In this document: positions 7,379 to 14,956 of the stretch, one piece after another
Layout of the letters: each line of letters starts with the position of its first letter
How positions within the stretch are numbered: the stretch's first letter is position 1
Origin: Eubacteriales Family XIII. Incertae Sedis bacterium
GTDB lineage: Bacteria > Bacillota > Clostridia > Peptostreptococcales > Anaerovoracaceae
Assembly (NCBI GenBank): GCA_031277015.1
Contig: JAISLZ010000004.1
Location: forward strand, 1-41,345
Reading direction: 5' to 3'
Length of the DNA: 41,345 nucleotides
Notes under the pieces: model-generated
The model's database searches: none
Seen by the model: the letters and a program-made list of their open reading frames with translations, nothing else
What the model was told of the DNA's origin: nothing
Made by a program: the position numbers and the translations under genes

Positions 7379-8749
7379 ATGGACATAGCCGACCCCGACC
7401 CTAGCGGATCATACATATGGCAGATAGTTCTATTAATCATACTCATAGCAGTTAACGCATTTTTTGCCATGGCGGAGATGGCCATGGTCTCGGTGAACAG
7501 GAATACAGTCAAGCGTCTGGCCGATGAAGGCAATAGGAAAGCCATCATCCTACAGGGCTTGCTCGACAGGCCGAACAAGTTTCTCTCTACAATACAGGTT
7601 TGCATCACTCTCGCGGGTTTCCTCCAAAGCGCATCGGCGGCCACGTCCATGGCGGGCGACCTCGGCGTCTGGCTGGCGGAGCGTGGCGTCGGCTACGGGC
7701 TTCAGCTGGCGATCGTGATCATCACGCTCATCCTCTCGTTTATAAATCTCGTATTCGGCGAGCTCGTACCCAAGCGCGTGGCTTTGCAGAGTCCGGACCG
7801 CATCGCGCTGTTCATGGCCCGGCCGGTCAGCTTTGTGGCGGTCTTCTTCAAACCTTTTGTCTGGTTGCTGTCTGCTACCGTATCGGCTATTCTCAGGCCG
7901 TTCGGAGTCAAGAAGGACAGCATCGACCTCGTCTACAGCGAGGACGACATCAAGTCGCATCTTGAGGTAGGAATAGAAAACGGCCACTTGGACGAGGACA
8001 GCATGGAGATGATAACGAGCGTATTTGAGTTTGATGACAAGCTCGCGTATGAAATCATGACGCCACGCACGGACGTGTATATGAAGGGGGTCAACGACAA
8101 GCTGGCCGACTATGTGGACGAGTTGCTACATAGTCGGCATTCGCGCATACCATATTATGGCGCGAATGGCGACGACATATTGGGCGTGCTCTACATCAAG
8201 GACTTCATCATACAGGCGAAAAAGGTGGGCTGGACTCGCGTCAACATCAAGAAACTCCTGCAAAAGCCGCTTTTCGTCCCAGAGAGCAAGAAGATAGACG
8301 AGCTTTTCCATGAGATGCAGGATAGCAAGATCAATATCGCCTTCCTTGTAGACGAGTATGGCGGTATGTCGGGCATCGTCACAACGGAGGACCTGATAGA
8401 GGAGGTCATGGGAGCCATTGATGATGAGGGCGAAGATACGGAACCCAAGATGGAGAAGCTGGAAGATGGCGACTATCTCATCGATGGTAACTACTATCTT
8501 GACGACCTGAACGAAGCGCTGGGGCTTTCATACGAGTCCGATGACTACGAGACGATAGGAGGGTATCTGATAGACGAGCTCGGGGAGATCCCGGGGGATG
8601 GCGACGAGGGGCCTAAGGTCATAGAGGACGGGCGCTGCGTGTTCACGATAGAATCATGGAAGGAGCGCCGCATAGACAAGGTGCGGTTGCGCATTGTAGG
8701 CAGCCCGGATAGGGGCGTCGCGGGACAGGATGCGGCAAATCAGCCTTAG
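7379..8749 (+). CDS. CNNM/CorC-HlyC family membrane protein with CBS pair
   Basis: Predicted inner-membrane ion transporter or regulator of the DUF21-CBS-CorC family (456 residues), linked in characterised members to Mg2+/Co2+ homeostasis; older annotation as hemolysin is misleading. The N-terminal DUF21 domain (about 14-180) has membrane helices and the family signature AMAEMAMVSVNRNTVKRLADEG. A pair of CBS domains follows (about 215-335, containing MTPRTDV and DEYGGMSGIVTTEDL), then a C-terminal CorC_HlyC domain (about 355-440, with DGNYYLDDLNEALGL) that may bind nucleotide or regulate. AAGGAGG lies about 13 bp before the ATG. A strong hairpin follows the stop, so it may end the efp-mltG transcript. 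Transported ion not determinable. Confidence 0.93.
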   Translation: MDIADPDPSGSYIWQIVLLIILIAVNAFFAMAEMAMVSVNRNTVKRLADEGNRKAIILQGLLDRPNKFLSTIQVCITLAGFLQSASAATSMAGDLGVWLAERGVGYGLQLAIVIITLILSFINLVFGELVPKRVALQSPDRIALFMARPVSFVAVFFKPFVWLLSATVSAILRPFGVKKDSIDLVYSEDDIKSHLEVGIENGHLDEDSMEMITSVFEFDDKLAYEIMTPRTDVYMKGVNDKLADYVDELLHSRHSRIPYYGANGDDILGVLYIKDFIIQAKKVGWTRVNIKKLLQKPLFVPESKKIDELFHEMQDSKINIAFLVDEYGGMSGIVTTEDLIEEVMGAIDDEGEDTEPKMEKLEDGDYLIDGNYYLDDLNEALGLSYESDDYETIGGYLIDELGEIPGDGDEGPKVIEDGRCVFTIESWKERRIDKVRLRIVGSPDRGVAGQDAANQP

Positions 8750-8752
8750 CGG

Positions 8753-8777
8753 GGCGTCGCGCATGAGGCGCGGCGCC
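8753..8777 (+). terminator. Hairpin after the CorC-like gene, no U-tract
   Basis: A 10-bp stem (GGCGTCGCGC / GCGCGGCGCC, one G-T pair) with a 5-nt loop starts 4 bp after the stop. It is followed by GTGAAATATA rather than a T-run, so it is not a classical intrinsic terminator; it could be a 3'-end stabiliser or a Rho-associated end. It separates the efp-side genes from the asp23-miaA run. Confidence 0.4.
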
Positions 8778-8842
8778 GTGAAATATAGCGAGTGACAGCA
8801 CAGAGCGGCCGTACAGTCGCAATACATGAAAGGAATGAAGAA

Positions 8843-9250
8843 ATGAGCAACATGAATGAAAAAAGCGATATAGGAGGTGTGTTCGTTGCGCCTGAGGTCA
8901 TCGTGACCTATATCAGTAGCGCGGTAACGGATACTCAGGGTGTCGCCGATCTTGCGGGTAATATCTCCGACACGATCACGAAGAAGATACTGGGCAATGA
9001 GAGCAAGTTCAAGGGTATCAAGATCGACGGCGGTGAGAACGGGTATACGGTGGACATATACATCATCGTAAAATATGGCGAGCGCATTCCCGACGTCGCG
9101 TGGAACGTTCAGAAGAACGTAAAGGCGTCTCTCGACGGAGTGATGGACATAGCTGTCGAAAACATCAATATACACGTACAGGGCGTCCGGAAGGAAGACA
9201 CCGAAGGCGCCGGCGTGGAGCCGGAAGCGGACGGTGGCGATGTCAAGTAG
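8843..9250 (+). CDS. Asp23/Gls24 family protein (YqhY type)
   Basis: Small alkaline-shock-type protein (135 residues) of the Asp23/Gls24 family; the B. subtilis member at this position, YqhY, is connected with control of acetyl-CoA carboxylase. Visible features: VFVAPEVIVTYISSAVTDTQGV at the start (a conserved family opening), the central YTVDIYIIVKYGERIPDVAW and the closing VENINIHVQGV. The ATG at 8843 is preferred over an upstream in-frame GTG because GAAAGGA lies 8 bp before it. The stop overlaps the nusB start, which is the usual arrangement in Bacillota. No accBC genes are adjacent, unlike in B. subtilis. Confidence 0.9.
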   Translation: MSNMNEKSDIGGVFVAPEVIVTYISSAVTDTQGVADLAGNISDTITKKILGNESKFKGIKIDGGENGYTVDIYIIVKYGERIPDVAWNVQKNVKASLDGVMDIAVENINIHVQGVRKEDTEGAGVEPEADGGDVK

Positions 9251-9701
9251 GAGGGCCGTCAGGGAACTGCTAATGTGCCTCATCTACCAGATGTCAGTGA
9301 CGGACAATTGGTCAGATGAGGATAAAGAGGGATTCCTTGCCGACGCCGCAAACGGCGATGTGAATGAGGCGGGATATATAGACGATGCGGGAAGGCAATA
9401 TTTCGAAATCGTCATAGGCGCGGTGCGCGACAACCTGGAGGAGATAGATGGGGTCATATCCGATGCGAGCGACAACTGGAGAATAGGCCGCATATCGAAG
9501 GTTGATCTCTCGATAATCAGGCTCGCCGTCTCTGAAATGATGTACATTCCAGACATTCCGCCGGCGGTCTCGATAAACGAGGCGGTAGATCTGGCCAAAC
9601 GATACGGCTCGGACAAGAGCTATGAGTTTGTCAACGGCGTCCTGGGTCGTGTCGCGAGGAATATCCCCACGAACTCCATGACTGAAAGTGGCTCCGATTG
9701 A
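9240..9701 (+). CDS. nusB: Transcription antitermination factor NusB
   Basis: NusB pairs with NusE (ribosomal protein S10) on boxA RNA to support antitermination of rRNA operons. 153 residues, all-helical, with the family features SSRRAVRELLMCLIYQ at the N-terminus, KVDLSIIRLAVSEMMY in the middle and PPAVSINEAVDLAKRYGSDKSYEFVNGVLG near the C-terminus (split here by position: about 105-135). The ATG at 9240 overlaps the preceding gene by 11 bp; a GTG two codons earlier is an alternative start. The end overlaps xseA by 4 bp, indicating translational coupling. Confidence 0.94.
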   Translation: MSSRRAVRELLMCLIYQMSVTDNWSDEDKEGFLADAANGDVNEAGYIDDAGRQYFEIVIGAVRDNLEEIDGVISDASDNWRIGRISKVDLSIIRLAVSEMMYIPDIPPAVSINEAVDLAKRYGSDKSYEFVNGVLGRVARNIPTNSMTESGSD

Positions 9702-10909
9702 ACCCCGTCAGCGTCTCCAGGCTGAACTCGTATATTCGCAGGATATTATCGTCCAATCCCGTCCTCGCAAACGTGTCCGTCATAGGTGAGATAAGCAATT
9801 TCAAACGCCATGGTAGCGGCCATGTCTATTTTTCATTGAGGGACGCGGACGCGAAGGTTAATTGTTTCCTGCCGTCCGGAGTATATGCGTCCCTTCCTAT
9901 GGGCATAGCGGACGGACGTGAGGTGACGGCAACGGGCCGTATAGACATCTACGAAAGGGGAGGGACATATTCCCTGTATATAAGGGAGCTCGAACTCGTC
10001 GGCGAAGGCGGCCTCGCCGCGGCTTTTGAGAAGCAGAAAAAGAGGTTTCTCTCTGAGGGATTGTTCGATGTTGCCGCGAAGAAGCCTCTGCCCTCTTTCC
10101 CTCGGGCTATAGCTCTGGTCACCTCGCCTACGGGCGCCGCGGTGGAAGACATGCTGAAGATCATCACGGCGAAGAATGATGTAGTCGATATCTTTATATA
10201 CCCGACCCTGGTCCAGGGCCCGGAGGCGGCGGGACTCATCGCCGAGGGCATTAGCTATGTCAACGAGAGATATCCAGGCACGGACGTGATGATAGTGGGC
10301 AGAGGCGGAGGCTCGGCCGAGGAGCTTTGGGCCTTCAATGAGGAGGAGGTGGCTCGTGCGATTTTCGCGTCTAAGATACCTGTCATCTCCGCCGTCGGCC
10401 ATGAAACCGACGTCACGATAGCCGACTTCGTGGCGGACGCGCGTGCCGAAACGCCCTCCGCAGCGGCTGAAATGGCAGTTCCTGATATCATGTCGGTGCG
10501 GGAGAGTATGGACAGAGCCTTCCATACGGTGAGTGAAGGGCTATTCGCCACGCTCGCGTACCTGCGCCTCAGGATGGACTCATGCGCTATGCCTCGCCTC
10601 GGAGAGATGCTATGTGACAGGATAGGGATGCGTGAAGCCAGCCTGGCCGGAGCATTCGCTTCACTGGGGGCTAGCACCGGAGCCGCGATAAGGGATAGGA
10701 CCGCTGTTGCCGGGGCCGCGTACGCGAGACTGTGTGCGTCCGATCCCGTACGCATCATGTCCCAGGGCTACGCCGCGCTCGTCAAGGACGGCAGGTCGGT
10801 GAGGTCGGCATCGGAATTGAACGAGGGCGATACCGTGACAGCGAGGCTTGCGGATGGCGCCGCGTTGATGACTGTAGATGCGGTCCGGAAGGACAGCAAG
10901 GCGATATGA
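9698..10909 (+). CDS. xseA: Exodeoxyribonuclease VII large subunit
   Basis: Catalytic subunit of ExoVII, which degrades single-stranded DNA from both ends to short oligonucleotides. 403 residues: N-terminal OB fold (VSVIGEISNFKRHGSGHVYF region, about 22-100), then the catalytic domain with ALVTSPTGAAVEDM, VGRGGGSAEELWAFN and the active-site motif GHETDVTIADFVADARAETPSAAAE around residues 235-260. It starts with TTG in the TTGA overlap with the nusB stop; the N-terminus NPVSVSRLNSYI fits the family. Unlike its neighbours it is followed by a 114-bp gap before xseB. Confidence 0.95.
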   Translation: MNPVSVSRLNSYIRRILSSNPVLANVSVIGEISNFKRHGSGHVYFSLRDADAKVNCFLPSGVYASLPMGIADGREVTATGRIDIYERGGTYSLYIRELELVGEGGLAAAFEKQKKRFLSEGLFDVAAKKPLPSFPRAIALVTSPTGAAVEDMLKIITAKNDVVDIFIYPTLVQGPEAAGLIAEGISYVNERYPGTDVMIVGRGGGSAEELWAFNEEEVARAIFASKIPVISAVGHETDVTIADFVADARAETPSAAAEMAVPDIMSVRESMDRAFHTVSEGLFATLAYLRLRMDSCAMPRLGEMLCDRIGMREASLAGAFASLGASTGAAIRDRTAVAGAAYARLCASDPVRIMSQGYAALVKDGRSVRSASELNEGDTVTARLADGAALMTVDAVRKDSKAI

Positions 10910-10970
10910 TATTGTTTCGGCACGGTATACTATATGTAACCGCCAGAACGCGGGTTCGGGCATCGCAATG

Positions 10971-10979
10971 TGGTATAAT
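10971..10979 (+). promoter_or_regulatory. Extended -10 promoter before xseB
   Basis: TGGTATAAT is a textbook extended -10 (TGnTATAAT); no good -35 is present, as expected for this class. It lies 45 bp before xseB and would provide an internal start for xseB-ispA-dxs and onward. An imperfect hairpin (CCAGAAC / GTTCGGG, 10943-10960) stands just upstream in the xseA-xseB gap. Confidence 0.5.
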
Positions 10980-11023
10980 ATTGTTGTGGTTGAGTATATA
11001 CCGCCACATCGCCGGAGGGTAAG

Positions 11024-11236
11024 ATGACCGAAGATGAACTCAGTTTTGAAGAAGCGCTCGCGAAACTCGAATCGTGCGCAGATAGGATAGCGTCGAAGGA
11101 TGTTACCCTCGAGGAGGCTATCAAAGCATACGAGGAGGGTGCGTCATACTACGAGCAGTGCGATCTCATCCTGCGAAACGCCAGGCAGCGCGTACGAAAG
11201 ATAGGCACGGATCCACCGGATGGTGAGGAGGGGTAG
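11024..11236 (+). CDS. xseB: Exodeoxyribonuclease VII small subunit
   Basis: Small helical subunit of ExoVII; several copies assemble with one XseA. 70 residues, normal length, with the family pattern LSFEEALAKLESCADRI (about 5-21) and VTLEEAIKAYEEGASYYEQC (about 27-46) forming two antiparallel helices. GGAGGG lies just upstream of the ATG. It is unusual that it is separated from xseA by 114 bp containing an extended -10 promoter; the next gene begins 4 bp after its stop. Confidence 0.93.
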   Translation: MTEDELSFEEALAKLESCADRIASKDVTLEEAIKAYEEGASYYEQCDLILRNARQRVRKIGTDPPDGEEG

Positions 11237-11240
11237 GGGC

Positions 11241-12140
11241 ATGCTTGATTTCCCCGAATACATACGTCTGCTATATCTCGTCAACGAGAATATAGGCGGC
11301 CTGTTGCCTGAAGTGGATGTTAACAGCGCCTCGCTCGCGGAGAGCATGAGATACAGCTTGAATGCCGGGGGCAAGAGGGTACGGCCTGTCCTGTTGCTGG
11401 CAGCGTGCGAGTTGGCTGGAGGCGATACTATGGAGGCCATACCATACGCGTGTGCGGTAGAGTACATCCATACGTATTCGCTCATACACGATGACCTGCC
11501 CGCGATGGACGACGATGATATGAGAAGGGGCATGCCCACGAACCATAAGGTCTATGGAGAAGCTGCGGCGATACTCGCGGGCGACGGACTGCTATCCTCT
11601 GCCTTCGAGGTCATGTATACGGACATGCTCATGTACTTTGATAGGCCCGCCATGCTGAAAAGACGTGCACGGGCCGCGTACGAGATATGCAAAGCCAGCG
11701 GCCCACGCGGTATGATCGCCGGTCAGGTCGCCGATATAGAGGCCGAAAACAAGGGGGTATCCCCTGAGTTGCTTGAATACATACAGGTGAACAAGACGGC
11801 CGCGCTCATCAGGGCGTCCGTCTTGGCCGGAGGCTATATCGGCGGTGCGGACGCGGAGCTCATAGACAGTCTATCCGTATACGGGGAGAATCTCGGACTC
11901 GCGTTTCAGATAGCGGACGACATACTCGACGTCACGGGCGATGAGTATGAGCTTGGCAAGGCGATCGGAGGCGATGAGAGGCAGCGCAAGGCGACATATC
12001 CGTCGATACACGGCATGGAAGAATCTCGGGCAAAATTATCCGCGCTGACGAGAAAGGCGATAGAGGGTATTTCCTCCTACGACCGTAACAGTGATTTTTT
12101 TACAGAGATAGCAAGGGGGCTCGCGGGACGTACGAGTTGA
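11241..12140 (+). CDS. ispA: Polyprenyl (farnesyl/geranyl) diphosphate synthase
   Basis: Trans-prenyltransferase condensing isopentenyl diphosphate with allylic diphosphates to make C15 (possibly C20) precursors of undecaprenyl phosphate and quinones. 299 residues. Motifs: GGKRVRP (substrate binding, about 37-43), first Asp-rich motif DDLPAMDDDD (about 80-90), FQIADDILDVTGD (second Asp-rich motif, about 218-230). The ATG at 11241 is preferred to one 21 bp upstream because GGAGG lies at 11226-11230 and the protein then starts where homologues do. It sits just before dxs, joining two steps of the isoprenoid pathway. The product chain length is inferred from family and position. Confidence 0.93.
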   Translation: MLDFPEYIRLLYLVNENIGGLLPEVDVNSASLAESMRYSLNAGGKRVRPVLLLAACELAGGDTMEAIPYACAVEYIHTYSLIHDDLPAMDDDDMRRGMPTNHKVYGEAAAILAGDGLLSSAFEVMYTDMLMYFDRPAMLKRRARAAYEICKASGPRGMIAGQVADIEAENKGVSPELLEYIQVNKTAALIRASVLAGGYIGGADAELIDSLSVYGENLGLAFQIADDILDVTGDEYELGKAIGGDERQRKATYPSIHGMEESRAKLSALTRKAIEGISSYDRNSDFFTEIARGLAGRTS

Positions 12141-12171
12141 AGCCGCGCGAGATGTACTGAGAGAGAACATA

Positions 12172-14172
12172 ATGCTAAAGAGAGACGTAACCAAGTATCT
12201 GTTTCCCGACGATTTGAAAAGTATGTCAGAAGACGAGCTCGAGGTGCTTTCGTATTCGATCAGGGATTTTCTCATAACCAAGGTCTCTGCTACGGGCGGC
12301 CATCTCGCTCCGAATCTGGGAGCCGTTGAGCTCACGATAGCGCTCCACAGGGCATTCAACTTCCCGCACGACAGCATAGTATGGGACGTAGGTCACCAAG
12401 CCTATGTACACAAAATACTCACCGGTAGGGCGGATGGTTTTGAGAGGCTCCGGCAGTACGGTGGGATGTCCGGCTTCCCCCGGCCTTCGGAAAGCCCGTA
12501 CGATATCTATTCGGGCGGGCACAGCAGTACGTCGATATCCATGGCCATGGGGCTTGCGGAAGCGCGTGACCTCAAAGGTGGCAATGAGCATATCGTCGCG
12601 GTCATAGGCGACGGCTCAATGACGGGAGGGCCTGCTTTCGAAGGACTGAATAACGCTGGTACGAAGCGCACGCGGATGATAGTTGTGCTGAACGACAACA
12701 ATATGTCAATTGCACACAGTATAGGAAGTCTTTCCCTGCATCTGAATATGCTGCGTTCCTCTACAGCCTATCTGGAGATGAAGAAAACGATTAAGCGCAG
12801 GCTTGGCTCCTCACACGGTTTTGGCGAAAAACTGCTGCACGGGATAGAGCATGTGCGTGATGCCATACGCTACGCGATGGTGGAGGAGTCCATATTTGAG
12901 GATATGGGGTTCAGCTATTTTGGACCGATAGACGGCCACAGCATCCCCGAGCTTATAGACATACTGTCAGGGGTCAAGGTCATCGACGGTCCCGTGCTAG
13001 TGCATGTGATCACGGAGAAAGGCAGGGGCTACAAGAACGCGGAAAAGCACCCCGACAGGTTCCATGGAGTGGGGCCGTTCGATTCCGTAACCGGGCTGCC
13101 AAAGGCGGCTGACGACACGCTCACATGGTCTGAGGAATGCGGAGAGGAGCTCACGCGGCTCGCGAGGGAAGATGACAGGGTGATCGCTGTGACCGCTGCC
13201 ATGGCCGCCGGTACGGGACTGTCCGTGTTCGCAAAAGCGTTCCCCAAGAGGTTTTTTGACGCGGGCATTGCGGAAGCGCATGCGGTTACATTTGCGTCTG
13301 GGCTCGCGACACAGGGGCTTCGCCCTTTTGTTGCGCTGTACTCCACATTCCTGCAACGGGCCTATGATCAGTTGATAGTGGATGTCGCCCTGCACAAGCT
13401 GCCCGTGACCTTTCTCGTTGACCGCGCCGGGAACGTGGGTGAGGATGGGGAGACCCATCACGGTATATTCGACATATCATATCTCAGCCACATCCCGAAC
13501 ATGCGCATCCTCGCGCCATCTGACTCCGTGACACTCAGAGGGATGCTGTCGTACGCGCTCTCCGAAGATTCCGGGCCTATAGCCATCAGATATCCCAAGG
13601 GGACAGTGCGCGAGGACATAACGGCCGTTCCTAAGCCTCACAGGCCCCCGACCGTGGCGGAACGGACGGCGAAAACCCGCGCCATGGCGGACTTTCTGAA
13701 GCATTCAAAAAGCCGTGTCCTGCGCGAAGGCGGTGACGCTACCGTGTTCAGCGTCGGGTGCATGACAGGGACGGCGCTTGAAGCGGCAGGTATACTCGCA
13801 CATAAGGGCATAGGACTATGTGTCGTGGATGTCCTATTTATTAAGCCTCTGGATCGCTCACAGGTGATAAATGCAATGGAACATGGTGCGCCGATAGTCA
13901 CGATAGAGGACAACATGCTGGCGGGAGGTTTCGGCGAGGCCGTGAACTCCGTGTTGCTTGACAATAACGAACCTTTCAGGTATATGCCCCGCGTACTAAA
14001 TATGGGATGGCCGGACGAGTTCATACCACATGGAGGTAGAGGCATCCTTCTGCAGGAGTACGGCCTCGACGCTATGTCTGTCGCCGATCGCATACTCAAG
14101 TTTGTAAAGGGAGACCCGTGGCAGGCGCCACGCCAGGAAAAAGGACACGTAAAACGAAAGATAAAAGGTTAA
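12172..14172 (+). CDS. dxs: 1-deoxy-D-xylulose-5-phosphate synthase
   Basis: Thiamine-diphosphate enzyme that condenses pyruvate and glyceraldehyde-3-phosphate, the first step of the MEP isoprenoid pathway. 666 residues, some 35-45 longer than usual. Motifs: GGHLAPNLGAVELT and VWDVGHQAY (N-terminal), the ThDP/Mg motif GDGSMTGGPAFEGLNNAG (about 145-165), VLNDNNMSIA, and DRAGNVGEDGETHHG (about 418-432). The extra length lies mainly between the pyrimidine domain and the C-terminal transketolase domain (around 485-520) and in a basic tail (last 15-20 residues). The gene starts 31 bp after ispA with a weak ribosome site and is followed after 1 bp by tlyA. Confidence 0.95.
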   Translation: MLKRDVTKYLFPDDLKSMSEDELEVLSYSIRDFLITKVSATGGHLAPNLGAVELTIALHRAFNFPHDSIVWDVGHQAYVHKILTGRADGFERLRQYGGMSGFPRPSESPYDIYSGGHSSTSISMAMGLAEARDLKGGNEHIVAVIGDGSMTGGPAFEGLNNAGTKRTRMIVVLNDNNMSIAHSIGSLSLHLNMLRSSTAYLEMKKTIKRRLGSSHGFGEKLLHGIEHVRDAIRYAMVEESIFEDMGFSYFGPIDGHSIPELIDILSGVKVIDGPVLVHVITEKGRGYKNAEKHPDRFHGVGPFDSVTGLPKAADDTLTWSEECGEELTRLAREDDRVIAVTAAMAAGTGLSVFAKAFPKRFFDAGIAEAHAVTFASGLATQGLRPFVALYSTFLQRAYDQLIVDVALHKLPVTFLVDRAGNVGEDGETHHGIFDISYLSHIPNMRILAPSDSVTLRGMLSYALSEDSGPIAIRYPKGTVREDITAVPKPHRPPTVAERTAKTRAMADFLKHSKSRVLREGGDATVFSVGCMTGTALEAAGILAHKGIGLCVVDVLFIKPLDRSQVINAMEHGAPIVTIEDNMLAGGFGEAVNSVLLDNNEPFRYMPRVLNMGWPDEFIPHGGRGILLQEYGLDAMSVADRILKFVKGDPWQAPRQEKGHVKRKIKG

Positions 14173-14173
14173 A

Positions 14174-14956
14174 ATGGATGAAAAAATGGAAGAAAGATCT
14201 GTAAGAGGATCGGCAGGCGGCGCTCGAAAGGAACGCCTTGACGCGTTGCTGGCGGCAAGAGGGTTCTTCGGATCTCGTGAACGCGCCCATGCCTCAGTCA
14301 TGGCGGGCGAAGTGGAGGTGGACGGGCAACCGGCGACCAAGCCGGGGGTACGTTATCACTTCGCTGCTGACATCACGGTGACCGAGCGCACAAAGCCTTA
14401 TGTCAGCAGGGGAGGGCTGAAGCTTGAACGCGCGTTCGACGAATGGGATATAAATGTCATGGGCGCTACCTGTGCCGATATCGGCGCGTCAACGGGAGGT
14501 TTCACCGATTTGATGCTCCAACGCGGAGCACGCAAGGTATACGCTATAGATGTAGGTTATGGCCAGCTCGACTGGAAGCTGCGCATGGACGAGCGCGTGG
14601 TGAACATTGAACGTACGAATATCAGGTATTTCGATACTGCGCGCATAGAGGATCCTGTATCGTTCATATCCATAGATGTATCGTTCATATCGTTGAAACT
14701 CGTATTGCCCGTAGCGGCCTCTATGCTTGCGCCAGGCGGCCTCATCGTAGCCCTTGTCAAGCCCCAGTTTGAGGCAGGGCGCAGGCAGGTGGGGAAGAAG
14801 GGCGTCGTTCGTGACGAGGATGTTCGCAGGGAAACGCTCGAAAGGGTGCGGGGATATGCTACAGGGACTGGCCTTGCCGTTGATGGTGTCATCGAATCGC
14901 CCATCACGGGAGCGAAAGGCAATGTGGAATATCTTATGAGGTGCGGCCGTGAATAA
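14174..14956 (+). CDS. tlyA: TlyA family rRNA 2'-O-methyltransferase (YqxC type)
   Basis: Predicted SAM-dependent ribose methyltransferase acting on rRNA; M. tuberculosis TlyA modifies 16S and 23S rRNA. 260 residues: N-terminal S4 RNA-binding domain (about 16-75, ERLDALLAARGFFGSRERA), linker, then an RrmJ/FtsJ fold with KPYVSRGGLKLERAF, the SAM motif CADIGASTGGFTDLMLQRGA (about 98-117), YAIDVGYGQLDWKLR and KPQFEAGR. Older hemolysin annotations of this family are not well supported. It overlaps mutS by 8 bp. In B. subtilis argR and recN follow; here they are missing from this place. Confidence 0.93.
   Translation: MDEKMEERSVRGSAGGARKERLDALLAARGFFGSRERAHASVMAGEVEVDGQPATKPGVRYHFAADITVTERTKPYVSRGGLKLERAFDEWDINVMGATCADIGASTGGFTDLMLQRGARKVYAIDVGYGQLDWKLRMDERVVNIERTNIRYFDTARIEDPVSFISIDVSFISLKLVLPVAASMLAPGGLIVALVKPQFEAGRRQVGKKGVVRDEDVRRETLERVRGYATGTGLAVDGVIESPITGAKGNVEYLMRCGRE

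Noticed and set aside
7550-7987. Minus-strand frame of 145 codons within the CorC-like gene
   Set aside because: Antisense shadow of a clearly conserved membrane protein.
10941-10960. GGTTCG-containing hairpin considered as part of a tRNA
   Set aside because: No acceptor or anticodon arms can be drawn around it; it is only an imperfect hairpin in the xseA-xseB gap.
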